From Paraphaeosphaeria minitans (lineage: Eukaryota; Ascomycota; Dothideomycetes; Pleosporales; Didymosphaeriaceae): a DNA stretch of 64,000 nucleotides. A program made the translations under genes and the position numbers. Shown one piece after another: positions 48,293-58,040 of the stretch. The number at the start of each line of letters is the position of its first letter. The first letter of the stretch is position 1. The notes under the pieces were generated by a model that ran no database searches, was not told the origin of the DNA, and worked only from the letters and a program-made list of their open reading frames with translations. The stretch spans positions 1,426,001 through 1,490,000 of the forward strand of contig WJXW01000010.1 in the NCBI GenBank assembly GCA_015832175.1. Direction: 5' to 3'.

Positions 48293-50082
48293 CTACCTCT
48301 TGCCCAGTTTCCATCTGGCGATCCTCGTCTGTATCTCGTCCCACGAGAGGTCCTTCCTCTTGAGCCCCTCCATCTCGCCCTCCTGCAACACCACAGTCGG
48401 CGCTCCGCTCCCCACGCCTTCATTCTTTACTCCACCGCCAAATACCTGCCTCGCGACCCTGCGCAGGTCCTGGATAGTTACAGCCTCAATCTTGGCGCAC
48501 ATCTCCTTGACGCCTACCTTGCGGCCATGCACCTGGACCTGCCTGCCGAGATCCTCGAGCTCGACCATCCGCGACTCAAGATTCATGAGGAGACTGGACC
48601 TGAGCTGGTTCTTCGCGCGCTGCACCTCCTGGTCTCTCAGTACAGCGTAGCCTGTCTCGGAGCCGAGCGCGCTCAGCTCGCGACACATGACCTCGAGCAT
48701 CTGGGCGACTTGTGCCGGCGCGCAGGATGCGGCGATGCCGAAGAGCCCGGAGTCAGTGTACGAGTGGTTGAAGGCGATGCAGGACTCGATCCAGCCGTGC
48801 TGGTTGAGCACGTTGGTGTAGAGGCGTGAGTACATGCCCTTGCCTGGGCCGCCTGCGCTGAAGGAGCCGCCGCCGCCCAAGAGGGTTTGGAGGGTTGCGA
48901 GCGCATATATGTCGGGAGAGGAGATGGGGAGTGCTTCGAAGGCGATGTGGATGTGCGAGAGACGAGGGAGATGGGGGTTTAGCGGAGGGGGGATCGGAGG
49001 GAGGGTGAGGAAGCCGCCGGTGTAGTGCGATGGGATGGAAGTGTCTATCGGAGGGAAGTCGAGAGGGAATGATGTATTTACTGAAGCGTTCGACGTCGCA
49101 GAGGTGGAGAGGTTCTTGAAGAAGGGTATCTTGGAGAGGAGCTTCGAAGATTGCGGAGGAGCGCCGGTGGGTGTGGGGTGCGATGCCGTGAAGGTCAGTT
49201 GTTCTGTGATGGTGGTTTCCTCGCCAATGGCAACGAGTGAGGGCCCGGTGCCTTTTTCCATGTCGCCGAAATGTTGCTCTGCCAGGCGGACAGCCTCTGC
49301 GTGCTCCACGCCAGCAAATGCAACAACCATTCTTTCCGGCTTGTAGAACTCCTTGCGATATGCCTCCACCACTGAGCGGTTGATGTGAGGCAACCTCTCT
49401 TTCGGGCACAGCAGCGGATTGCCCAGGGTGTTGTCCTTGTAAGCCGCCATGTGCACCAGCTCGGGCAGGATCAGCTCCGGCTTGGACCAGATCTCGCCAA
49501 TCTCGTAGTCGGCCGTCTCCAGCTGCTGCTGGACTTCCTCCTCGGTGACGACTGGGTTGCGGATGGTGTCGGCGAGAAGGCCCACGGTAGTCGGTACGGC
49601 CGAATTGAAGGTGGCGGCCTGGTACATGAGCGACTCGCGCGACGAGGCGCACTGGATGTTTCCGCCCAGTTCCTCAGCCGTTTCTGCGATGTCGAAGCCA
49701 GTTCGGGAAGTTGTTGACTTGAACGCCAGGCGATCTATGATATGGCTCACGCCCCGCAGCGCGTCGTTTTCGTATCTCGAACCGGCGTCGACATAGACAC
49801 CAACACCGGAGAAGTGACCGGGAAGGGCCTCGGTCGCGACGCGGATGCCGTTGGGAAGGGTCGTGATCTGGTCGAGCTCTACGGGGTCCTGCAAACATTA
49901 GCAAGATGGTGGACTAGTCGCAGTGGGGAGCCAACCTTTTCCTCGGCGACCACCGACGCCAGGCCGCGTCTACCAGTGCATGGTGCAGGTTTTGTAAGAG
50001 AGGCAGAGGCAGAGGCAGAGGCAGAGGCTGAAGCTCGACCGAGTGTCCGCGACAGTGGTCTGATTGATCGCGGCCTCAACAT
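48293..50082 (-). CDS. mas2: Mitochondrial processing peptidase, alpha subunit
   Basis: Non-catalytic alpha subunit of the matrix peptidase that removes presequences from imported proteins; works as a heterodimer with the zinc-bearing beta subunit. Exons 49,936-50,082 and 48,293-49,888 (47-bp intron, AAG|GTTGGC ... TGCAG|GAC) give 580 residues. N-terminal presequence is Arg/Ser/Ala-rich (MLRPRSIRPLSRTLGR then an (AS)n run). TTLPNGIRVATE opens the M16 fold. The place of the zinc motif reads SHIIDRLAFKST (about 97-108), i.e. the HxxEH of the beta subunit is absent as expected. The alpha-specific glycine-rich loop GGGGSFSAGGPGKG is at about 387-400. Head-to-head with the FHA-RING gene at 50,882. 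Confidence 0.95.
49999..50030. repeat. Hexanucleotide repeat (GAGGCA)n inside MPP-alpha presequence
   Basis: About five copies on the + strand. Read on the minus strand they encode alternating Ala-Ser in the mitochondrial targeting region, so length changes stay in frame. Confidence 0.85.
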
Positions 50083-50333
50083 TGTAGGATGGGGTGTGCG
50101 GAGCGATGCAGCATCAACAGGAGAGGGCAATGGCGGCGTGGTTTCGAAAAAGTCGACATGACATAATCACAGGGCTGGCTTGGCATCAGATTCGCAGGGC
50201 TTCTCGTGCACGGCGTATCAGAGCAGGCGTGCGAAAGCGTCTACGCAGACAAGGCGTTTGTTGCTCTCTTGCAACGGATGTCATAGGCAGAGGCGAAGTA
50301 GTCTGGTCTTGTGAGGCTGGCCTAACTGTTGGA

Positions 50334-50370
50334 ATCGCCATCGCCATCGCCATCGCCATCGCCATCGCGG
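50334..50370. repeat. Hexanucleotide repeat (ATCGCC)n
   Basis: Five to six perfect copies. Confidence 0.93.
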
Positions 50371-50429
50371 CGCCGTGCTCGTGACAAGCGGGCACGCGGT
50401 CCAGGCCGCTGACTCTCGGGCATCTCCTC

Positions 50430-50600
50430 GTTTGCTTGCTTGGTTGCTTTCTTGCTTAATTGCTTTCTTGCTTGCTTTTTTGCTTTTTTGCTTTCTTGCT
50501 TTCTTGCTTTCTTGCTTGGTTGCTTTCTTGCTTGGTTGCTTTCTTGCTTGGTTGCTTTCTTGCTTGGTTGCTTTCCTGCTTGGTTGCTTTCTTGCTTGGC
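50430..50600. repeat. Pyrimidine-rich minisatellite (8/16-bp units TTGCTTTC, TTGCTTGG)
   Basis: Some twenty 8-bp units of ttgctttc, ttgcttgg and variants. Very low in A on the + strand. It would encode a hydrophobic Leu/Cys repeat or, on the other strand, Lys/Gln repeats; neither looks like a protein. Confidence 0.93.
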
Positions 50601-50881
50601 CACTCGCCCCCAGCCGTCAAGACGTGCAGTGCTTCACGTCCTGCTCTGCTGCTACCATCTATCGCCCTCACCCCCCTGCTGCCACATATCGCCCTCAATA
50701 CCAGCCCGTCATAACGTGCAGTGCTTCACGTCCTGCTCTGCTGCCAACCAGCGCCCTCCCTGCTGCCAAATATCGCCCTCCCCCAAACCGCTGTCGCCCC
50801 CGCATCCGCACCCGCACCCGCAATTGCACTCGCACTCGCACTCACACCCATTCACCGCCGGCGTCGAGTCCGCCTCTGCTC

Positions 50882-52700
50882 ATGTTCACAGCCCCGTCCG
50901 CAGCTCCTCAAACGACACCACTTGCCTCGCCGCTGCCCGATCGACCCAGTGCTCTGCGCGCTCTCCTCAGGCACTACCACTCCCACACCACCCACCCCCA
51001 GCCGCCTGCCTCAGCCACCGCTGCAATCACCAACCACGAGGGGCAGCGCCACCAACCGCAGCAAAAAGGTCGCCCACACGCTGCGACTGCGACTGCGACT
51101 GTCACTCCAACCCCGCCCATATCGCCGTCTGCTGCGTCGACATTCGCATCCGCGTCCGCATCCGCATCCACACCCTCCCACGACCACGCCCGCCCCAGCG
51201 CCTTGCGCATCCAGACCGCTCCAGAGGTCGCTTCGCACCCGCCCCCGCTGCCCCCGCTGCCTTCGCTTCCTTCCCCGACCATGACACGTACGAGGGCCGA
51301 AACGGCAGCGCCGCAACTCACCGTCAGGAACCATTCTGGCCCCATCCCCACGACGCCCACCATGGTCTCCAGCCAAGCCGACCAGGCCACCGCGAGCGAA
51401 GCCCCGGCCATGAAAGACCTCCCGTCGATACGTTTCATCATGCACCAGGACCCACGCGCCGCGAGGCCCTCGCTCTCCTTTTCCACCATCAACCGCACAC
51501 TGCCCGACGAGTCGGCCGTCATAAGAGTTGGGCGCTATTCCGAGAGAGATGTGCTGCCCGACGTTCCCAAAGACCAGCCCTCGGCTGCTGCCGTAGGCTT
51601 CAAGTCCAAGGTCGTGAGCCGGAAGCATTGCGAGCTGTGGTGCAAGAACGGCGAATGGTGGATCAAGGACGTGAAGAGCTCCTCTGGTACCTTTCTCAAC
51701 CACATCCGATTAAGTCAGCCGAATCAGGAGAGCAAGCCATTCAAGCTCAAGGATGGTGACATCATCCAGCTGGGAATAGACTTCCGCGGCGGCGAGGAGA
51801 TGATTTTCCGCTGTGTCAAGATCAGGATAGAGTGCAATCGCGGCTGGCAGCAGGCCCTTAATGCATTCAAGTCAGTGACACATTGCCTCTACTTGAATGG
51901 CACTGACAGCTACAGTAAACAAACCCACCAGCGACTGCGCAACCTCGGCAAGGCCAGGAAAGATGGCGACAACGCTTCGACCCATACTTCCGAATGCTCC
52001 ATCTGTCTCATGTCTATTGCGGTATGTCCCTGCGTGACCATACTTGTGAAACTCGTACTCATCCGTACAGCCGTGCCAATCGCTCTTCGTTGCACCCTGT
52101 TCGCACGTGTGGCACTACAAGTGTATTCGCCCAATCCTCAACGGCCCTACGTATCCAAACTTCTTGTGTCCCAATTGCCGCGCAGTGACCGACTTGGAAG
52201 CGGATGTCGATGATCCAGTCGACTTCGATGAGTGGGAAGAGGAACCTGCTCTCGAGAACGGCGAAGTCCAGACAAACGGCGCATCCTCGCAGGAAGACCG
52301 CCACGTCACGCCCAAAGCCTCTGCCAACGCACTCAATGCGCTCGCCGACAGCCATGTCAGCTTTGGCGATCTGGAAGCAGCCATTTCGAACATCACCGTC
52401 TCAGATTCTGCGTCTCAAGCTACGAGCGAATCGACAGTCGACCCTTTCACGCCGCAGCAAAGTCCAGCTCCGTTTGCGTCTTCGTCAGTCACACAACCAG
52501 TCGCCATCAACGTCATAGCAGCAAACGAGAGCGTCGGTCTGACGCCGCTTCAGAATAGGTTATCGAATAGCTCAGACGGCTTGAGTCCGAACGGCGCCCC
52601 AGAAGGCCCTATGACGCCACGCAACGATGCTGGACCCTTTGTGCTTGACGGCAGTGGCAGCACAGGACGAGCTGCTGGGCAGCGCTTCCGCGACGCGTAG
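50882..52700 (+). CDS. dma1: FHA-RING E3 ubiquitin ligase, Dma1/CHFR family
   Basis: Ubiquitin ligase of the Dma1/Dma2/CHFR family; in yeasts these act in the spindle checkpoint, septation and septin control. Exons 50,882-51,870, 51,916-52,021 and 52,071-52,700 give about 574 residues. The FHA domain spans about residues 181-315 with VGRYSERD, VSRKHCELW and SSSGTFLN, the phosphothreonine-binding landmarks. RING at about 357-401: CSIC, then after the 49-bp intron PCSHVWHYKC and CPNC, a C3HC4-type pattern. The first intron (45 bp, AA|GTCAGT ... CTACAG|T) is inferred from family spacing; it keeps the frame, so retention would add 15 residues. The N-terminal 180 residues are Pro/Thr/Ser-rich and disordered. 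Start chosen at the ATG before FTAPSAAPQTT; an ATG at 51,363 is the alternative. Confidence 0.9.
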
Positions 52701-53873
52701 CCGTCCGCTCAGATAAGCGAATGCAGGCTGACGTCTGGCATCTGAAGTTTGAATCGTTCACATCATCATCTCGTTTGGGCATTTTCTGGCGTTGGTGTTG
52801 ATCATTCTGGTCACGAAGAGACGTGCGCCTGTCTTTAACAGCATTCTCCGGGAAGAGCGTTCTTGTGGTTATGTCTCCTTGTTTTCGTTTCGAGTCACTT
52901 GCGTGTTCTCTACTTTGCGCTCCCGATGCCCAAGTGGCTGGTCTCCAAGTGCAGGCGAGTTTGCGCCTGTTGTGTTGCTGTGGATGAGTGAGGGCAGAGT
53001 GGGCAAAGGGCCGTGGCATTGGATATCTCAAACATGATCTGAGCAGACAGAAACGGAATCAGATATTGACATGTCCGAAGCGCTTGATGTCGTCATGCTG
53101 TAGCCAGCGGAATGGATGACAGACCCACACTTGCCGAGAGGCAGCGTTTGGGACTGGAGATCGTACCGCAGTGAGGCGTACGTAAGCACGCCTGCATGCA
53201 CTTGGTTCCACGAAGTAATCTACCTAGCAATAGCAAGGAGGTAACAAGTCCATCCGCACACGACTCTAACAGGCTCAAGCTCGCTGTCTATCCGTTCGTT
53301 ATGCGCTCGAGATCGTGCGAATGGCACCATGGGCATCTCGAACAACATCATGGTTGCAGCTCCGCCTCGTACGAACGCGCCTCTTCGCTTGCGTGCGAGC
53401 TGTCAAGAGTGCGCAAATGGCGCTTGCTACATGGCCAAGTGGTGCTGGGCGAGGTTGACGGAGGAGCTGGGTAATCTAGTAGCACCTACGTGCCCGAGCC
53501 AGATCGGGGATGTGGGAAGATGGCAGGACTGACGAGTACAACGGGGGGTTGATGGGTGCCGGGGGGTTTGGGCTTGGTCGGAGTGTAGCGCGCGGTGGGA
53601 GGGCGTTTGCTGGTGTTGGTGACGAAACCTACCGTAGACACAGCGCTTCCACAGAACTCATCCAACGAGTCTGTGCAGCAACATCATCGTCGGGTAGTCT
53701 GTGGAGAAGAGTGAGGAAGGAAACCGTCGCAAGAGTTGAAACGTTTGAGATGATCGCAGAATGCATTGTGGGGTATTTGACTCTACGCTCACCAATCAGA
53801 CGCTAAAACGCATCAACATAAACCCACCAAATACACCACAAGTTGAACTTGACCGACACCTTCCTGCCGGCGA
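52701..53873. other. Intergenic between convergent genes, nothing recognised
   Basis: Three-prime flanks of the FHA-RING and bestrophin-like genes. A short TTC/CATC-rich piece follows the stop. No gene seen. Confidence 0.5.
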
Positions 53874-55098
53874 TCAATTGAACATGCCGCCCAGATGCGC
53901 GCCTTCGTCTCCATGATCGCCCTGCGCCTTTTGCCACTCGGCGAGTAGCGTCAGCACTTCTCGTCGCGTGTCCTCAATGATGCCGTCCATCTTGATGTCG
54001 TTCTTGTCGTAGCCGAAGGGGTCCTCAAGCTGCTGCCCAATCCCCTCGATGCCGTACAGCGTAAAGGCAACGATAGCAACAATGGGAACGGACCACCATA
54101 TGTAGTCGTCCACGATGGCGAAGGGCAGGACGCAGGTGAAGAGGGCGAGGACCTGTTTTTGGTGGATGCTAAGTGCCGCTGTTAGAGATGTCCATGGCCA
54201 AGGTAGGGGGCAGGGTGGCTTACAGATGGGCAACTGGGAGCGGTGTCGAGCGGATGGTTTCCATGCGGCCATATGCGTCGACGAGGGAGTTTATCTGGAC
54301 GGTCATCTGCGAGGCGAGCGGGGCGTGGAACCATCCACGATCCACACCTCTCCTTATGAAGCTTTCGATCAGCACACTCAGCTGCAGCGGGAGACTCAGT
54401 CCCTCGTCTTCGTAGCCGCGGAGACCGTCTGGGAGAAGAGATCGGTACACTTCCTTCGGCTGGTGAAGCCCATGCTCATCATCGAGCCCGATGTCCTCGG
54501 ACGACGACGTAGGCCGATCCGTATAACTCGGCCTCCTCGACACAGGCGTGGAATGCGCGTCGAAGACAGGTGCGCCCTCGAGTGACGCAGGCGGGATGTT
54601 GAACTCGGCGCGCAGGTTGTGCTTGATGGCGTACATGACGGCAATCAGCACCTTGAGCACATTCTCCGTGTCCCTCTTCTCGGCCTCGCCCAACCTCGCC
54701 TGCCTCTGCCCCTGTCCCAGCCCCGAGTCCCCCAAACCCCCGTCCTCCACCCTCGCATTCACCAGCACAATCCTTGCCAGATTCCGCACGCTGGTCCCGA
54801 TGGTCGTGAGGCAGTTGCGGCCGGTCCAGAAGCGGTCGTATGAGGTGGAGTTGCGGAAGACGAGCATCAACCCCACGACGATAGACAGAGAGGGAATGAT
54901 TGTGGAGGGAAGGCCGAGAGATTCGAGGACGCGAGTGTCAAGGTAGACGATAAGGACGGTGAAGAGGGAGTGCAGCAACACAGGGATGAAGACGATACCG
55001 TGGATGGAGCCTTTTGTGAAGCGTAGGACGAGGGGGATGCGCCGAGGCTTGTGGCGGAACGAGTGCGCTAGGGGGTAGGTTGGACGGCGGGATGGCAT
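53874..55098 (-). CDS. Bestrophin-like anion channel (RFP-TM family)
   Basis: Membrane protein of the bestrophin/UPF0187 family, expected to conduct chloride or other small anions. Exons 54,224-55,098 and 53,874-54,168 (55-bp intron, CATCT|GTAAGC ... CTTAG|C) give 389 residues. N-terminal side: FTKGSIHGIVFIPVLLHSLFTVLIVYLD and IIPSLSIVVGLMLVFRNSTSYDRFWTGR, the second carrying the family's pore-lining helix and the signature FRNSTSYDRFWTGR. A polar, probably cytoplasmic insert follows (about 115-250). C-terminal exon: two more hydrophobic segments (VLALFTCVLPFAIVDD and SVPIVAIVAFTLYGIEGI) and the family ending QLEDPFGYDKNDI. Location (plasma membrane or organelle) cannot be told. Divergent from the pectate lyase gene, 1.1 kb apart. 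Confidence 0.92.
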
Positions 55099-56201
55099 TG
55101 TGGGCGGTTTACAAGAGCTTCCTTTGTGAACTGGAGCCCAGGGAGGAGTGGGATGACGGACAGAGGATGTGGGGGCTGAGCGTTGGACATGTGGGAGCTT
55201 GGGCGCGGGGCTCGGCTGGAGCTATGGCGCGTCTCAGCGCATGTTTCCCTGATTGCGCCGGGGTACCTAGTCTTAGCATTCCAGGCTTGGTTGTGCCACT
55301 CGATTGAAGCTGCGAGTAATAATGCCATCGGGAAGCCTTAGTGCGCACACAACGCTCGTGTTGATAGCATACGCGGTTGTTGATGACGGCGAGAACAGGG
55401 TCCAGCAACAACACTAGCGAGGTACGGTAGGTAGGTAATACGATAGGCGCAACGCCTAAGCCGCATGCTCCAAGCTTGGTGTCCAGAATTGGCAGACCGT
55501 CTTCAAGTGTGAATAGTCTACCTAGACTGCCCTTCATCCATTTCACCCATAGTCATGGCGTCCGACGAGCGTCCCACATCTACCACCATTCCCTCTTCCG
55601 AGCCCGAGCCCTCCCAAGGACGCCTACTAAGACGAACAAAATATACATCCAGCTCTTCGGCTCCCTCGTTTTCAGCCTCCGACGCCTCTCCACCATAACG
55701 CTACACTGGAGCGTTGAAGAAGAGATGGTCTTCCTGAGCGACTGGGGTGTACGCTACCAGACAAATGAAAGCAAACCGCATAAAGCCGGACCCTGTATGC
55801 ACTCAATATACACAACATTGCGAGCGGAGCACGATTTCTCGATGGAGAAGACAATCCCACCATTAAGTGCGCTCTGGCTCCTACCATGCCCTTTCGTACT
55901 AATGTTGTTTCAGGCGTTTCCAGCGACACTTGGTCTTGATTGGAGGACATCTAACCCCAGGTTTTCTCCCGCGTGTAGATCAAGGCACATCGCTGTCACC
56001 GCGATAACATCACCCCGAGTCGAGCGAGATCCCACCACGCAATATGAGAGGGATCATCATCAGGTCTCTCCTCAACGTATCATGGGTTCTCCAGGGCAGC
56101 AGACCCAATTAGCCGGCTACTTGTGACATCTATATATTTTAGACATGTCCGGAATCAACACAAAGGCTCGCAGTCAGTGAACAGTCATTCAACGCCTCAA
56201 G
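55099..56201. promoter_or_regulatory. Divergent region between bestrophin-like and pectate lyase genes
   Basis: About 1.1 kb. No clear TATA box near either start. One possible short gene (55,555-55,698) is listed separately. Confidence 0.45.
55555..55698 (+). CDS. Possible 47-residue protein
   Basis: MASDERPTSTTIPSSEPEPS then GRLLRRTKYTSSSSAPSF and a stop. Ser/Thr/Pro-rich with a good third-position C bias, and it starts soon after a CT-rich stretch. It could be the first exon of a gene whose continuation I could not find. No known relative. Weak call. Confidence 0.25.
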   Translation: MASDERPTSTTIPSSEPEPSQGRLLRRTKYTSSSSAPSFSASDASPP

Positions 56202-57455
56202 ATGCAACTCCTCCCCCTCCTCTTTCTCATTCCATCCGCCCTCGGCCTCGCCTTCCCCGGCGCCGAAGGCTTCGGCCGCAACGCCATCGGCGGCCGCAAA
56301 GGCTCCGTCTACATCGTCAACAACCTCAACGACTCCGGCACAGGATCCCTCCGCGATGCAGTCTCCAAGAGCGACCGCATCATCGTCTTCGCCGTGGGCG
56401 GCGTGATCAAAATCACCGACCGCATCGTGGTCTCCAAGCGCATCACCATATTGGGGCAGACAGCACCTGGGGATGGCATCACCGTGTACGGCAATGGCTG
56501 GTCCTTCAGCAACTCGGACGACGCCATCGTGCGCTACATCCGCATCCGCATGGGCAAGGGCGGGACCTCGGGCAAGGACGCGATTACCATCGCCGAGGGC
56601 AGCACCATGATCTTCGACCACGTGAGCGTGACCTGGGGCCGCGACGAGACCTTTTCCATCTCAGGGAGCGAAGTCGGCAACATCACGATCCAAAACAGCA
56701 TCATCGGACAAGGCCTCGAAACGCACTCCTGCGGCGGGCTCATACAGACGGCCTTGGGCAACGGGATCAGTCTCTTCCGCAACCTCTACATCGACAACAA
56801 AACCCGCAACCCCAAAGTCAAAGGCACAAACGACTTCACCAACAACGTCGTCTACAACTGGGGCGGCGGCGGCGGGTACATTGCAGGCGACTCAGCCGGC
56901 CCAAGCAACGCGCACATCATCGGCAACTACTTTGTTTCCGGCCCCAGCACCAGCGTGACGGCGTTCACGCGCGGCAACGCACAGTTCGCGGCCTACGTCG
57001 AGGGGAACTTCTACGACCCGGACAAGAACGGCCAGCTGAACGGCGCAGCCCTGGCAGCGACGAGCAGCAACTACGGCGGCGTCGCCATCCAGACCTCGAA
57101 ATTCGGCTTCCCGGGCCCAGCTACGATCCTCGCCGCGCCCGACGCACTCACCTACGTGACCGGCAAGGCAGGCGCGAGTCTCGTCCGCGACGCCGTGGAC
57201 AAGGCGCTCATCGCGCAGGTGCAGAGCTGGGGCAAGACTGGCGCGACCATCAGTGACGAGGCGGCGATGGGGGGTGTAGGCACCATTTTTGGCGGCGCGA
57301 AACCCGTGGATACTGACGGAGACGGGATTCCGGACGCTGCGGAGACGCAGTTTGGGTTCGATGTGAACGTCGACGATGCGATGGGGGATAAGGATGGGAA
57401 TGGCTATGTCAACGTAGAAGATTGGGCGAATTCGCTGGTGCCGAGCAGCTACTGA
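56202..57455 (+). CDS. Secreted pectate lyase, PL1 family, with C-terminal calcium-binding repeat
   Basis: Extracellular polysaccharide lyase that would cleave polygalacturonate (pectin backbone) by beta-elimination; used in plant cell-wall breakdown. One uninterrupted exon, 417 residues. Signal peptide MQLLPLLFLIPSALG (1-15 or so). The mature start FPGAEGFGRNAIGGRKGSVY and VNNLNDSGTGSLRDAV are characteristic of the PL1 branch that includes bacterial pectate trisaccharide-lyases. Right-handed beta-helix rungs follow (ITILGQTAPGDGI, VSVTWGRDETFSISG, TRNPKVKGTNDFTNNVVYNW). The C-terminal ~50 residues carry DTDGDGIPDAAE (about 369-380) and MGDKDGNGYVNVEDW, paired EF-hand/dockerin-like calcium loops. 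GC-rich (third-position C). Lack of introns and the bacterial-like tail are notable. Confidence 0.93.
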   Translation: MQLLPLLFLIPSALGLAFPGAEGFGRNAIGGRKGSVYIVNNLNDSGTGSLRDAVSKSDRIIVFAVGGVIKITDRIVVSKRITILGQTAPGDGITVYGNGWSFSNSDDAIVRYIRIRMGKGGTSGKDAITIAEGSTMIFDHVSVTWGRDETFSISGSEVGNITIQNSIIGQGLETHSCGGLIQTALGNGISLFRNLYIDNKTRNPKVKGTNDFTNNVVYNWGGGGGYIAGDSAGPSNAHIIGNYFVSGPSTSVTAFTRGNAQFAAYVEGNFYDPDKNGQLNGAALAATSSNYGGVAIQTSKFGFPGPATILAAPDALTYVTGKAGASLVRDAVDKALIAQVQSWGKTGATISDEAAMGGVGTIFGGAKPVDTDGDGIPDAAETQFGFDVNVDDAMGDKDGNGYVNVEDWANSLVPSSY

Positions 57456-58040
57456 GTGCAATGAATTCGAAGGTGGGTTTTCAGTCGCATTCTTACACGT
57501 GCTTGGATGGACTCCTGCGTCGTTGCTGGGACAGAGACACCCCTTTTGTTTAGACTAGGCCGCGTCGCCAAGCAACATCTCCAAGCATACCTAGTGTATT
57601 CGGTGAAGATCTCCTTCCGACATCCATCTGGTGCATTTGGTGAAGCACGCTTTCAACATCAATCTACATCAATCTCAAGACAAACAGAAAATCAATTGAC
57701 CACCGGGGTACTATTAGTCGATCAAAGTGGATTACTAGTTCCTACATGGAATGCAAAAGGGGGAATAGATATCGAAGTAAGAAAACATAAGAGAAGGGTG
57801 TCAGGTCATGACGAATACCTGTTAACAAAAGTGACCCTTGGGGAGCGAAGAGTAAAAAATCCCCAATGGCTATCATCCCCGTGCCCTTCGATATCCGCAG
57901 TGCAAGCCGACCATTACCAACGCCCGTTGCAGCACAGATTTTGCTCGTGATATATACCCGCAAACGATGTCACATCGTACGCCACGGGAGGTTGATTCAT
58001 ATGACGACCCTGCGCTGCCCCATCGTGCTCAACATGTCCT
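57456..58040. other. Intergenic between convergent genes
   Basis: Three-prime flanks of the pectate lyase and septin genes. Nothing recognised. Confidence 0.5.

Larger units (their letters stand above)
50083..50881. promoter_or_regulatory. Divergent promoter region with simple repeats
   Basis: Separates MPP-alpha (-) and the FHA-RING gene (+). Contains a (CGCCAT)n hexamer run, a TTGCTTTC/TTGCTTGG minisatellite and a duplicated ~30-bp segment (cgtgcagtgcttcacgtcc at about 50,623 and 50,718). The open frame that runs through here into the FHA-RING gene is an effect of these repeats. Confidence 0.55.

Noticed and set aside
50375..50881. Upstream extension of the FHA-RING frame (hydrophobic Leu/Cys repeats)
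   Set aside because: Encoded by a minisatellite with 8-bp units; not protein-like. The start was set downstream at 50,882.
56123..57256. 377-codon plus-strand frame overlapping the pectate lyase
   Set aside because: Arg/His/Gln-rich shadow of the PL1 gene in another frame.
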